Assembly (NCBI RefSeq): GCF_033807715.1
Contig: NC_084587.1
Location: 18,149,017 to 18,213,016, forward strand
Direction of reading: 5' to 3'
DNA length: 64,000 nt
From: Cololabis saira
Lineage: Eukaryota > Chordata > Actinopteri > Beloniformes > Belonidae
In this document: positions 39,189-51,729 of the stretch, piece after piece
How the letters are laid out: each line of letters begins with the position of its first letter
Position numbering within the stretch: the first letter of the stretch is position 1
Made by a program: the position numbers and the translations under genes
Notes under the pieces: model-generated
The model's input: only the letters and a program-made list of their open reading frames with translations
The model's database searches: none
Told to the model about the DNA's origin: nothing

Positions 39189-39403
39189 TGTCACCCTGAA
39201 GCAAAACAAAAACGTTTTAAAAAGGTATGCTTTTGCAGAAAAGAAATCCTCTTTTATCATGGTGAGTACATTTATAGAGGGTGTGAAATAATCATATAGT
39301 TTTACTCACCAGTTAAGAAGTCAGATTGGGTAGTGTGGTCTTTGTTCTCCCTTTCCTCTCTCTGGGTATCCAGTGCGGTTTGAGCTCCCCGAGTCCTCTT
39401 CCT

Positions 39404-39411
39404 CTTTTATA
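39404..39411 (-). promoter_or_regulatory. hmox1: hmox1 TATA box
   Basis: TATAAAAG on the minus strand lies about 95 bp upstream of the 5' UTR splice donor at 39309/39310. That places the transcription start near 39378. Confidence 0.7.
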
Positions 39412-39520
39412 GGACAGCCAGCTTTCAGTCTCCTCCCACCGACCTACTGTGGAAACTGGAGCTCAGACTCTAAACATGACGATAGCAACTTCTGCAGAAC
39501 CAGGCAGGGGGGGTATTGCT

Positions 39521-39540
39521 TAACATGATGCAGCAAATTC
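39521..39540 (+). promoter_or_regulatory. hmox1: Proximal antioxidant response element candidate for hmox1
   Basis: TTAACATGATGCAGCAAATT matches the extended ARE consensus TMAnnRTGAYnnnGCRwwww at every defined position but one. It lies about 145 bp upstream of the inferred start. NRF2/BACH1-small Maf binding is expected from HO-1 biology. Confidence 0.55.
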
Positions 39541-39870
39541 GAAGAGGGCTGAGGGAGGGAGGGACCACGGGAGAGAAAGGAAGTCCCAGTCACTGGAAAA
39601 CCAGCCTCAGATTCCAAAGTTGAGTCTGAGAGGAGGAGGAGCCGACCCCGAAACATGACTCGGGATCTGGGGAGGCGAGTTTAAACAGTGACTAAGAACA
39701 AATGACTGCAACAAAAAACATTTGCCAAGTTCAACCACATTGTTAGATCACTGATAAGTCTGACAAAAGGAGTTTATGCAGAGATAGAGTTGCATAACAT
39801 GTGAGAGTAGACAAAGGCAACGGCTTATAGGAGCGTTTCCACCAGCGGGAGTTCTGGGTACATTTTTCCC

Positions 39871-40767
39871 AGGGAACCGGGGAACCAGGGAACCAGGGAA
39901 CCAGGGAACCAGGGAACCAGGGAACAAGGGAACCAGGGAACAAGGGAACCAGGGAACAAGGGAACCAGGGAACAAGGGAACCAGGGAACAAGGGAACCAG
40001 GGAACCAAGGAACCAGGGAACCAGGGAACAAGGGAACAAGGGAACCAGGGAACAAGGGAACCAGGGAACCAAGGAACAAGGGAACAAGGGAACCAGGGAA
40101 CAAGGGAACCAGGGAACCAAGGAACCAGGGAACCAGGGAACAAGGGAACAAGGGAACCAGGGAACCGGGGAACCAGGGAACCAGGGAACAAGGGAACAAG
40201 GGAACCAGGGAACAAGGGAACCAGGGAACCAAGGAACAAGGGAACCAGGGAACCAGGGAACCAGGGAACCAGGGAACAAGGGAACAAGGGAGCCAGGGAA
40301 CAAGGGAACAAGGGAACAAGGGAACCAGGGAACCAGGGAACAAGGGAACCAGGGAACAAGGGAACCAGGGAACCAAGGAACAAGGGAACAAGGGAACCAG
40401 GGAACAAGGGAACCAGGGAACCAGGGAATCAGGGAACAAGGGAACCAGGGAACCAGGGAATCAGGGAACAAGGGAACCAGGGAACAAGGGAACCAGGGAA
40501 CAAGGGAACCAGGGAACAAGGGAACCAGGGAACCAAGGAACAAGGGAACAAGGGAACCAGGGAACAAGGGAATCAGGGAACCAGGGAATCAGGGAACAAG
40601 GGAACCAGGGAACAAGGGAACGAGGGAACAAGGGAACAAGGGAACCAGGGAACAAGGGAACCAGGGAACAAGGGAACCAGGGAACAAGGGAACCAGGGAA
40701 CAAGGGAACCAGGGAACAAGGGAACCAGGGAACAAGGGAACCGGGGAACCAGGGAACCAGGAACCAG
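39871..40767. repeat. 9-bp VNTR in the hmox1 upstream region
   Basis: About 100 copies of GGGAACCA/GGGAACAA-type 9-mers (GGGAACCAG, GGGAACAAG) arranged in mixed higher-order order, spanning some 900 bp. The frames encoding PGSLVPWFPCSLV repeats on the minus strand are artefacts. Confidence 0.97.
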
Positions 40768-40997
40768 TCTGTGCAAATCAGGATTTATAAATTCTGATTT
40801 AATAAATGTAATTTTGTCACTAGATTTCTTTTTTTCCAGACAAAAAATGTTGGTTATTTAAGTCATGCTTATCACTGGGAAAAGTCTGCCCTTAGTTATT
40901 GAACCCTGGTGTTGTTCATTTTGGCAGTGAATATTAAAGGAAAAATGTCAATATGTGTGTCAGTTCATGTGAGGATTCCCAAAAACATTCCTGCAGC

Positions 40998-41150
40998 TAA
41001 TAGAATAGAATAGAATAAAATAGAATAGAATAGAATAAAATAGAATAGAATAGAATAGAATAGAATAGAATAGAATAGAATAGAATAGAATAGAATAGAA
41101 TAGAATACTTTATTGATCTCCCAGAGGAGAAATTCAATTGTGCAGCAGCC
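40998..41150. repeat. TAGAA pentanucleotide repeat with LINE tail
   Basis: About 105 bp of TAGAA (some TAAAA) units (40998-41105) is followed by CTTTATTGATCTCCCAGAGG, a sequence that looks like a fish LINE 3' end in reverse. Confidence 0.8.
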
Positions 41151-41746
41151 AAACACACACACGCTCAACAGTTTATACAAAAAAATTGAAATGGAAATAA
41201 CCAATAAATAGCTAAATAATAAATAAATAAAGAGCAATATAAAATGTAGAAAAATGAGCAATGTACAAGAGAAAAAATAGTAAACACAAAAAAAACGGGT
41301 AATATTTACATGTGCAAAAAATACGTGAGGTATTTAGCGGGCAAAGGTTATTGCACTTTCAAAGAGACAGGTTATTGCACTCGGGTGATTATGTAGGTCA
41401 TAATCAGATGACTTCAGATTAAAAGAAAAAAAAAATAAGGACGCTATCGATAGATTGATTTATTGATAAACATATCCTCTTTGGCTAAAAGTCGTTTTAA
41501 GCAGGAGTTTATAGGAACTTGTTTTGTTTTCTTAAAGATGCAAACATGAAATCACTGAATTAAGCAGTTTGTACTGTTGGGTAACATTTATGTTGTTGTG
41601 TCAAAGCGTCCCCAGCGGAGTACTGAGGTGTAAAATGATATGACTGTTTCGATATCATGTCTCAGCTGTTTTTGCCGTGGACCTGCTCGGACAGCAACAG
41701 CGACACTGGTTGGCTTTAAAGGTTAAATCACGCGTTTTGATTTAAC

Positions 41747-41803
41747 ATGATTCAGCACGGCTCAAACGCCCGGGGAGGGGGTGGAGGTAAACGTGACTCA
41801 GCA
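41747..41803 (+). promoter_or_regulatory. Distal ARE/Maf-site pair upstream of hmox1
   Basis: ATGATTCAGCA (41747-41757) and GTGACTCAGCA (41793-41803) both fit RTGAYnnnGCR. The second is the exact stress-response element TGCTGAGTCA in reverse. They lie about 2.4 kb upstream of hmox1 in non-repetitive DNA. Confidence 0.5.
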
Positions 41804-42516
41804 GATTCAGCCGGCTGCCGGACTCTGGCCGTAACCTAGCAACGAAGTCAGACGTTGAACTGGACGACCTGTCGTGACGAGTGTTTCAGTTTCCTGCTGA
41901 ATCTACTCGTTTCTAGATAAAAGAGGTAATTGTGTTGTTTTTTAATTTAACCTTTATTTAACCAGGAAGATCCCATTGAGATTAAAAACCTCTTTTCCAA
42001 GGGAGACCTGGCCAAGATAGGCAGCAGCAATTACAACACATAGTTACACAGAGTTACAAATGACAGATAAAACTCAGACCCAAATCATATCCTGCACAGG
42101 GAATATGAGTTGATGCCTAGGATTATGCTGCTATATGTGTAGAGGGAAGTGCAATAATGTTGCTGTAGCAAGGTATTATTTTGTGTAGAGGTGTTTTCAG
42201 GACATTGCTAGGGGGCATGCAAAGAGCGGGGGGATATGACGATGTGTTTTTGTTTATTGTGATTTTATATGTTTTGTTATATATGTGGTGCCTTGAGTCT
42301 CTAGTTTTTGTCCAAGACAAATTTCTCTCAAGAGAGACAATAAAGATTATCCTTATCCTTATCCTTCCTTATCCTTAAAACACCAACAGATAAAATGCAA
42401 ATAAAATAAAAGTAAAAAAAGCAAGAAAATCACAAAAACAGGTACATGTATTGGAGTCGGCCTCAAGTATTTTCAGTTTAGATTTAAAAGTACTCAAAGA
42501 AATGAACCCTGTAAAG

Positions 42517-43039
42517 TAGGGCTGGGCGATATGGACCATTTGTCATATCTCGATATTTTCTAGCTGAATGGCGATACTCGATATATATCGATATTTTTCC
42601 GTGACATAATTGGGGTTTCCCCCGAAGCATTATAGCATAGCATCTCTGTTAGCTTAATTTTTTTCTGAGGCAAACCCTTAACCAGTTTTAATACAAAGCC
42701 ACGTGCCAAATGTCACACAGGTACCTTTATTAACAGAGGTCTGCACAATATCAAAATGTATAAAACAAATGAAATAAAAATAAACTGCCTGCATATATAG
42801 AATAAAAATGCTTCTTATAATAGACTTTTCCACTGAGGTTGACAGTTGTGCAAATAACAAAACATTTGTGCAAATCTCAAATAAAACATTCAAGTCAATT
42901 TGTCACAAAATAAGCTATATCAAAATCATAAAAAAAAAAAAAATTTTAATAAATCGATATAAACGATATTGTCTCGTACGATATCGCGTTTGAAAATATA
43001 TCGATATATATTAAAATCTCGATATATCGCCCAGCCCTA
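42517..43039. mobile_element. hAT-type non-autonomous transposon
   Basis: Ends TAGGGCTGGGCGATAT and ATATATCGCCCAGCCCTA, flanked by a perfect 8-bp duplication, CTGTAAAG, at 42509-42516 and 43040-43047. The subterminal regions are rich in CGATAT. It is 523 bp with no transposase. Confidence 0.9.
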
Positions 43040-43048
43040 CTGTAAAGC

Positions 43049-43190
43049 ATGAATTATGGTCTGCGTTAAATCGACGCAGAACATACGCCGTAGGGTACGC
43101 AGCGACGCGCATCGTACGGTGCGCGTCGCCGCGTACCCTACACCGTAGGTTCTGCGTTGGTGTAACGCGGAACCATAAATGAGCCTTTAG
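43049..43190. mobile_element. Short palindromic MITE, copy 3
   Basis: TTATGGTCTGCGTTAAATCG and its inverted mate ending ACCATAAATGAGCC surround a GC-rich hairpin centre (GCGCATCGTACGGTGCGC). Same family as 12285-12371. Confidence 0.8.
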
Positions 43191-43362
43191 CCTCCAGTCA
43201 TTTTGTAATGTGTTCCAGCCTGAAGGAGCAAAGGCTCTTTTACCCAGTTCAGTACGGGCAAAAGGAACAGAAAGCAACAGGTATTCTTGTGAACGGAACC
43301 AGTAAGAACCAGGACTTCTCTGTACAATCAAGGAGCAGACGGCAGCAGACCAAGCATTGTCT

Positions 43363-43730
43363 TAGGACTGTCTCAGAAAATTAGAATATTGTGATAAAGT
43401 CCTTTATTTTCTGTAATGCAAAAATGTCATACATTCTGGATTCATTACAAATCAACTGAAATATTGCAAGCCTTTTATTATTTTAATATTGCTGATCATG
43501 GCTTACAGCTTAAGAAAACTCAAATATCCTATCTCAAAAAATTAAATATTCTGGGAATCTTAATCTTAAACTGTAAGCCATAATCAGCAATATTAAAATA
43601 ATAAAAGGCTTGCAATATTTCAGTTGATTTGTAATGAATCCAGAATGTATGATATTTTTGTTTTTTTAATTGTATTACAGAAAATAAAGAACTTTATCAC
43701 AATCTTCTAATTTTCTGAGACAGTCCTGTA
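43363..43730. mobile_element. Palindromic Tc1/mariner-type MITE, complete
   Basis: GGACTGTCTCAGAAAATTAG at the left and its inverse at the right end form arms of about 170 bp that meet near 43550. TA borders the ends. Related to 25434-25706. Confidence 0.8.
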
Positions 43731-44440
43731 TATAAAATTATACCAATGACTGAGCCTTCGGGTAGCCAGAGAAGACCATCCAACCCGAGAGTATAACTCA
43801 CAGTGATGTTTCAATGGTTTACAATATGTAATGAACCTCAGGGAAGCAGAATATGCAGTATCGATCATATGAAGACATTTAGCAGAAGCATTCATGTACA
43901 AAATATCTCCATAATCTAGTACTGGTAAAAAGGTATGTACAAGTTTGGTAGTTTTTCAGAGGAGTAAATAAAACTAAACCAAACTTTTCTTTATTGTTGC
44001 TTGTTTTAATTAGTGAGCTCTATGTTAACATAGCCGTCCCCATTGTTTCCCATTTCCTTTGGTGATGTAACAACACAGGATGTTCATATCACATAAGGAT
44101 GAGGGAATAAAGGTTAATCATTCACCTGTCCCAGTCAGACTACCATGCTTTCAGCAGTTTATTTTTATGAAGCACATTGAGCTTACCCACCGTGATGTGT
44201 TGACACAAACCTGGACAGTGTACTTTGGCAGCTGACACTGATACATTGGAGTGATTTCACACCACATTCCCTCAGCTGCTGTTTTAAGGAGTAAAAATGT
44301 GCACTTTTTTTTAACTGAACTGTTTTTGTCTGCGGCATGCTTTAAATTAAATGCCACGGCGGTAAATCAGTTTATTTTCCACCTAGTGTTTGTTCGTCCC
44401 AGCAGGCTTTAACCACCCCCTCATTAGAGGCTGCAACTCT

Positions 44441-45351
44441 TTTTTTTTTTTTAACACTCAAATTTTATTGATTTTTTGCAGACAAGAAAACACACAAAGA
44501 ACATTGTCAGTGTCAGTGGTATATACATTCACATGATACATCATCCATGCTTTTCCGGTTTCATTCAGACTCTGTATTGGTGTCTCTGTTGCGAGCCTTG
44601 TATGATGTCCATTTGTCCCATTTCTTGTTAAATTGAGCTTGCTGGAGTCTCAGTATGTGTGTGAGTTTCTCCATATTGTATATCTCCTCTATAATGTCCA
44701 ACCAGTTCCTCAGTGTGGGAGGTTCCTCTTTGCACCACTTCCTAGTTATTGCTTTTTTTGCTGCAGCTAACAGAATTTTCACCAGATATCTGTCTTCAAA
44801 TAAAACAACTTCACTCGTGAAAGCACACAGATACAGAACCTTACATGATATTGGTAGTTCATACCCCAGCATATTTTTCATTTCCATCCATACGTCATTC
44901 CAGTACCTTCTTATTCTCACACATTCCCAGAAAATATGCGTATGCCCTACATTCAGCTCCCCACACCTTCTCCAGCATGTTTGTTGTTCAGCTGTAAATT
45001 TGTTTTTTGTCTTAGGTGTAATAAAAAACCTGGTTATATTTTTCCAGCAGAATTCTTTCCACATTCTGGAGCTGGTGGTGGTTCGCTGGTTGTCACAGAT
45101 GTTAAACCATTCCTCTTCAGTCAGTTCTATTTTACTTTCTTTTATCCATCTGTCTCTAATATACAGCGTAGAGGTTCCCCTGTTCTTTTCAAGTCCCTGG
45201 TACAATGTTGAGATCACTCTACCTGTATTGCTCTCATACGCATTACCCAGTGTCACAGTCACTTTATTCAGCTCCTTGGGGAGATCTGGTTTTATTTCCT
45301 TCTCAAAGAAGTCCCTGATTTGGAAGTATCTAAATTGATCCCCATCCTCCA
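44441..45351 (-). mobile_element. 5'-truncated L1-like LINE with intact C-terminal frame
   Basis: The target duplication AGAGGCTGCAACTCTT occurs at 44426-44441 and 45352-45367. A poly-T run (poly-A on the minus strand) marks the 3' end. The minus-strand frame 44561-45352 (263 codons, no ATG at its start) encodes the ORF2 C-terminus with the Cys-His motif CWRRCGELNVGHTHIFWEC. Truncated, open and with a clean duplication, so relatively recent. Confidence 0.9.
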
Positions 45352-45369
45352 AGAGGCTGCAACTCTTTT

Positions 45370-46230
45370 AAATTGAAATACATCTTATAGGTCTGCATGA
45401 CTTCACCTTTATCTGCATAACATTTGGTGGGATTTTGTGGAGATAAGGCTGAGAAGGCTGTACTGTTTACTCTAACCTGATTCTGATTCTGTTTCTGTGA
45501 TGTCACCATATCCTGCTAGTCTAAACAGCTCACTGAATTACATAGTTTTCAAGATTCCCATTGAAAAAGTAAAGGAATTATGTCAGGGTTTGAGAGTTTT
45601 TAAGTCACAAATATAAATGCTGTCAAACAAAGAGTGATCATTATTTTTTACTTTCATTAATTTATCTGAAATATACTGGCTTTAATGACTTAGAGCTGTG
45701 TTCAGTCCAACAGAAAAGACACAGCGATCGTTTTTAATCACCGCCTCTAGAGTTTGTGGCTGAACAGATGGACAGCAAAGTAGAAGCAGACATGTAACGC
45801 AAACACTTCTCACAAGGTGGATTTTTTTTAAATTCTTTTATCTGTAATTGGTCTAAAAGTTGTAAAACAAGAAATGTCCTGATAACCGTTTAGATAAACA
45901 TGCAGGAATGACGAGATATGTTGTAATGTTAGTATCCACCTCCTTAACATGAATTCAAAACCGTGCTATACCCTGCCTACGGTGTTCTTTTAAAAAGTTT
46001 GTTTTTCCAGTTTTTCCAGTTTCCATTTGAGCACAGATCTATTTATTACAACTGTTAGCATTACTTTATCATGATAAAATTCTTATGCACACTGTGCTTT
46101 AAAGGGGGGGGGGGACAACATATTGATAACTTAATATATTTGTACAATATGAGAACTGATTGCCGGCATCAAATATCAATATTTAATTGTCAAATGTAGC
46201 ATTTTATATTCTTTTATCTTTTTTTTTTTT
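45370..46230. other. Intergenic DNA, no gene seen
   Basis: AT-rich, no convincing frame, terminal repeat or RNA gene. A poly-G run of about 10 lies near 46105. Confidence 0.4.
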
Positions 46231-46234
46231 TACA

Positions 46235-46431
<197 letters not shown>

Positions 46432-46979
46432 TCTCTCTATATATATACAATAATATACAATATACGTATAATATGCATATGATATTTATGCAAAATGCTA
46501 TAAGAAAATGCAGCACAAAGGGTTTAACAGTTGATCCCACCCGTCCACCCTCCCTCTTCCCCACCAACCTCAAGCACTATCAATGATAAAACACAATCAA
46601 CGTTTAAGAGAAATTCATGGAAAACATTGCCGGGGAACAGAAGAACCAGTGAATGAACACTATCACACTGTCACAGGGATGCATCTGCATTGGGAGGCGG
46701 CTGTGCATCCAGGGGCCCGGCCGATTGGCAGGGAGCCACAACCCACCACGGGCGGGGTAATGTATCAAACACCATCTCTGTGGACGTATGTATAGACCCC
46801 TACACAACCCAGGGAAGGGCTGACCATCACAGGGCATCACTATAATAACTGGAGTCAACAGCCCTCCCACTGCAGAGGACTCTAAGTCTGCCATTTTTGT
46901 TGTTAAAATTTGACTTTCTGTTTTATTGTGGTAAAATAAGTGTCCGTTAGTTCTTAAACATTTACATTCTCTGCAGCCC

Positions 46980-48780
46980 TCTGGTTCTCTGGTAGGTTGT
47001 TCCTCAAACATGGGGTGCAGTATAAGCAAATCAGTAAGATAAGAAGGCGCAAGACCATTAAGACTTAAAAACCATAAGAAGTGCCTTAAAATCGATCCTG
47101 AAAGATTTGGGGGAGCAATTGCAGTGATTTTAAAACCAGTGTAATGTAAGCCCGCAATGAGCGCAATGAGCCGAGTTCTGAAGAAGCTGAAGGTGTGAAC
47201 TGATTATTATCAGTTATTATCAGCATGCATCAGCATCTCTGTGTTGGCCTGAGAGAAACAGGTGGACTCTGGCTACTGTATATGCCTAAAATGATTAAAA
47301 ACCTCTTTTAACCACATGCTTATCATAAGGAATAAAAGTAAGCTGAATCAAGAATGATGCCTAGATTCTTGACTGGATCAGATTTCTTCAAAAATAGTGC
47401 ACATACTGTTTCTCTCTCTTAGCCTTAGGACCTATAACAAAATGTTTTCTGCCATCCATGATTTAATATCTAAAATACAATTTAAAAAGGTCATCAATTA
47501 GCCATGTGTTTTCAGGAGACATGCCATTGTACAGCTGTGTGTCATCAGCATAGGTGTGAAAATTAATGCCATATCTCCTAATGACATCTATACATTTAAA
47601 AAAAATAAAATAATCAGGCATAGAAATGTACGGTGGCCAACAAGGGCTAAACGCACTGCAACGGCCTAATGCGTCTCAGTTAAGGAAAACGGCTTCAAGT
47701 ACAGAAACAATTCAAATCAAAACGAGGTACAAAAAGAGGAATGTGGTGCAAATGAAAAAAACGTGCTGCAAAAAACAGACAAATGCAGCATCATCAAACG
47801 CGCTGCAAATAGAGAAACGATGTAGAGCACAAAACAATATAAAACAAGAAACCATTTTCAAAAGAAAAACGCTTCATAACCGGTCACTAAGTGCTCCAAA
47901 CCTGCAGGGGGTGCTCTCGGCGTAACAGCTCAATGGACAGACACACGGGATGTAGAGAGAGACCGAACAGCTGACTGAACCACAGTGTTTACATCCATTA
48001 CGAAACGTTTCTTTATTATATTTTACACCAGATGATACAATGTACAGCGTTGTACAGTGATATAAACATCGTATATAAATCTAGTCAGATAAAAATCACA
48101 TTACCGTTCCCGCTGTATGTTTAAACCATGGACGTAAACACTGTGATTCAGTCAGCTGTTCGGTCTCGGCCGAGAGCGCCCCCTGCAGGTTTGGAGCACT
48201 TAGTGACCGGTTATGAAGCGTTTTTCTTTTGAAGATGGTTTCTTGTTTTATATCGTTTTGTGCTTTGCATCGTTTCTCTATTTGCAGTGCGTTTGATGAT
48301 GCTGCATTTGTCTTTGTTTTTTGCAGCACGTTTTTTCATTTGCACCACGTTCCTCTTTTTGTACCTCGTTTTGAATTTGTGAATTTGAATCGTTTCTGTA
48401 CTTGAAGCCGTTTTCCTTAACTGAGACGCATTAGGCCGTTGCAGTGCGTTTGGCCCTTGTCGGCCACCGTAGAAATGAGACATGGGGAACACCGCATTTT
48501 ATTTCATTGATCCCTGAGGAGCGTGTATTCATACTTACAAGAAACATTCTATCTGTAAAGTAGGATTTGAACTAGTTAAGAGCAGTGCCAGAGACGCCAA
48601 CCAGGTGTATAACTCTATTTACAAGGATTGAGTGGTTTACTGTATCAAAGGCTGCACTTAGATCCAGTAGTACTATGACTAAAGTCTTGTGCAAGTCCAG
48701 GTTACACCTAAGATCACTGATGTGGTTCACCCTAAAACCAGATTGAAATCTCTCACAAACATTATTTACTGATTGAAAAA
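46980..48780 (-). mobile_element. LINE relic interrupted by a foldback element
   Basis: The minus strand at 48480-48780 encodes broken reverse-transcriptase sequence (KAAFDTVNHSILVNRVIHLV). 46980-47620 continues the degraded element. The 841-bp foldback element at 47629-48469 sits inside. Confidence 0.55.
47629..48469. mobile_element. Foldback transposon with arms over 300 bp
   Basis: The left arm (CGGTGGCCAACAAGGGC onward, to about 48005) is repeated inverted in the right arm (about 48115-48469, ending GGCCACCG). The direct duplication TAGAAATG lies at 47621-47628 and 48470-48477. The 110-bp loop is AT-rich. The 8-bp duplication suggests hAT; the very long arms also recall MULE-type elements. 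Confidence 0.8.
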
Positions 48781-50340
48781 TGATTAATAATAATACAACA
48801 TTTTATTTATAAAGCTTTTCATTTAACCCAATGACACTTTACATCCTACAGGTAAAACAACAATTGTTAAATCAGCATGTAGCAGAAAAATGAAGGACAT
48901 TGTAGTTGGACTTAAAGTGAGTAGGATATCTTATACAGGTGAGTGTTGATCCTGGATTTAAAGATGGGAAGAGAGTCGACTGAACACTGCTGAGGCGGGC
49001 ACAGGGGACAGTGAGGTGGCTGCAGGAGGAGGATCCGAGGCAGTGGGATGGAGAGGTGATCTGGAGGAGGTCAGACAGATAAGGTGGGGCAAGGTCATAG
49101 ATGGCATTGGAGGTGAACAGGTGGAGTTTACAGTTAATTCTTTGGCATACTGGGGAGCCAATGGAGCTGCTGTGGGATGGGGGTGATGTGATGGAATAAT
49201 GGGATTCTTGTTGTGATCCAAACAGCAGAGTTTTTGTTCTTGTGGAGGGACTTCTGGGGGAGATCAAAGAGGAAAGAGTTGCAGTAATCGATGTGGGATG
49301 GGACAAGACAATGGACAAGGATGGAAGCAGTGTGGACAGTGAGGGAGGTGCAGAGTTGGTTTATGTTACGGAGGTGGAAGTAAACAGTCCGGACAATGTT
49401 ATTAATATGAGAATGGAATAGCTTTTGTCATAACCCTGGCTCAAAGGCCATGACAAAAGAAGGGGAAAGGACGCAACGTACTAGTAAATTAAGATATTTA
49501 TTAAGGTAAATCAATAATCCCAAATAAGATAAGGAATGGGATGTGTAAAGTCAGTAAAATCAGTAGTATGCATGTGGATGTGTGTAAATGTGCTGTATGG
49601 TGTTGTGTGTGCAAAAGGCTCAACAAAACCAAAAGGAGTGCTGCCAGGATGAAGAGAGAGAGAGAAAGACTGAAGCCCCAGCCTTTTCTCTTCCTGAGGA
49701 GCACCCAGCCCAGTTGCTCCAGATCTAACAATCAGCTGGCTCCACCTCGAAGAGGAAAACAGAGAGAGAGGGACTGAGACACAATATAACATAGGCCATC
49801 ACACTATTGTCAATGAGACCCAGGCTCTCAACCTGAGGGGAGGGGGAGACTGAGGAACTGCCAATGGTAAGGGAGATGATTCTGTACCAATGACAAGGAC
49901 CTCAGTTTTTTCACTGTTTAATTTCAAGAAGTTCGAGGTGAACCAGGATTTGATTTCAGATAAGTCCAAGGTTTGAGAGGAGTATAGGTGCATGGAGTCT
50001 GGTTCACTAGAAAGGTAGAGCTGGGTGTCATCGGCACAGCAAGGAAAATGTATATTGAATTTGCAAAAAATATTGCCGAAGGGGAGGAGATAGGTGATGA
50101 AGAGAAGATGCCCCAGGATAGAGTCCTGGGGTACACCTGTAGTGACTGGGGGGTGCAGCCTGTGAGATAAGAATGAAACTAGTGGAGAGTAGATCAGAGT
50201 CAGTGAGGAAATAGTTAGTGATCGTTAGAAGGGCTGTTTAATGACAAGGCTCATAAAGGGTATTTCTGAGTTAGGTGAAAGTATAATTGAGACACAAAGG
50301 GTAGGTTAGAAATGGGGTGGAGGTTATTATGGTTGTTGGG
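48780..50340 (-). mobile_element. LINE relic with catalytic ADD motif
   Basis: Minus strand, broken frames: CADDTQLYLS (about 50010), the reverse-transcriptase catalytic box; SEIKSWFTSNFLKLNSEKTE (about 49925); YDLAPPYLSDLLQITS (about 49080). A stretch at 49420-49800 does not fit and may be a further insertion. Confidence 0.7.
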
Positions 50341-51599
50341 ATTTAAACCTTTTCATTATTGGAGTGAAAGTTACAGTCTTGAAAAGTTATGGAACTATTC
50401 CAGTGGCGAGTTTCTCTAAAATGTTGCTCTAAAATGGTAAGTTTGGTACTGGTCTAAAGTTATTAAAAACATCTGGATTCAGAACACTTTTCTTCAGAAG
50501 GAGTCTCACCGCGTTTGTTTTGAAGGCAGAGCGAAAGATACCCATCTGAAGAGAGCAATTCACAATATTTAAAAGCTTATATTTTATAGGGTTAGGGTTA
50601 GTTTAAATATATGGATGGATATTACAATGGACATTTATAAAATGGAGAAGATAACAGCATTTGTTCATCACAAAATTGAGAACTTTGCTTCACATTGGGA
50701 AAACTGGGTCAAGTACATCACGCCCCATAGACCTGATTTTATCTTAACAAGTCTAGACTAGTGACTGTATTGCATGGAAATGATCACTAGCTATCTGTAT
50801 ATAGTTGTTTTTGTCCTTTTTTCTATTTTGTTGAGTTTTTCACCTTTCAGATGCAAAATAAAAAAGCTATCTTGGCATTTGGGGCAGACAACAGATTTAA
50901 ATTATATGCACACAAGATGTATGTGATGGATATGAATGTCTGACTCTGAATGTCAATAAAATAAAAAAAGTTTTTAAAAGCAGAGTGGGAATTTGATCTA
51001 AAATCCAGGTAGTGGGATTTACTTGGAAGAAGACTCTAGCAAGTCTCTTAGCATCAACCAGAACAAAACTGTCCAGTGTTTTCGCAGGTCAAAGTTTAAT
51101 TTCACTACAAACAGTAAAATGCTGGTTTATTAAAATCTGGGTTGAGATTGTCAATACTAGAGAATAGAACTCTGAGGTTGTATTTATTTTCAGTAATGAT
51201 TTGGAAAAGTAGTTGTTTCTTGCCTCTTTCACTTTGTTGTACATTTTGAGTTGTCCTTGTAGAATTTGATAATTTATTGACAGTTTCTTTTCCCCCATAA
51301 TTTGGACTTTTTTGGCTTTAGTGGAGCTAGACTTGAGTTTTCTGTTAAAAGTGTCAAGGATAAGTTCAGGAGAAATAACTAAAGAAGTCTTGTAATAGAC
51401 TTCAATAAAATTTGCAGTCATTTCTGGGGTTAGATAAAATTTCCTCACAGTTGGTCCCGCATGAGACTTAATGCGGATTGGCGATTAGTTAAAGGAGGTT
51501 CTGATTGTCAGGGCAGCGTGGTGAATTTTGCCAGTTGGAACATGGCTGTCCAGATTATTTGGGTGAATACCAACGGCCCAGTAAGATACTTTGATTCAC

Positions 51600-51725
<126 letters not shown>

Positions 51726-51729
51726 AGGG

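Larger units (their letters stand above)
41945..43985 (-). mobile_element. LINE relic split by three later insertions
   Basis: Minus-strand pieces belong to one degraded LINE: 43740-43985 (ITYCKPLKHHCELYSRVGW), 43191-43362 (RTELGKRAFAPSGWNTLQND) and a 3' UTR at 41945-42120 (CCTTTATTTAACCAGGAAG in reverse). Another LINE 3' end with ATCCTT repeats (about 42125-42375) is also present. The pieces are separated by the MITEs and the hAT element listed separately. Confidence 0.65.

Noticed and set aside
39743..40776. Frames up to 274 codons rich in PGSLVPWFP
   Set aside because: The 9-bp VNTR is a multiple of three, so any frame without a stop in the unit stays open.
47626..48492. Two similar ~95-codon frames on opposite strands (KRNVVQMKK)
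   Set aside because: Mirror images from the two arms of the foldback element.
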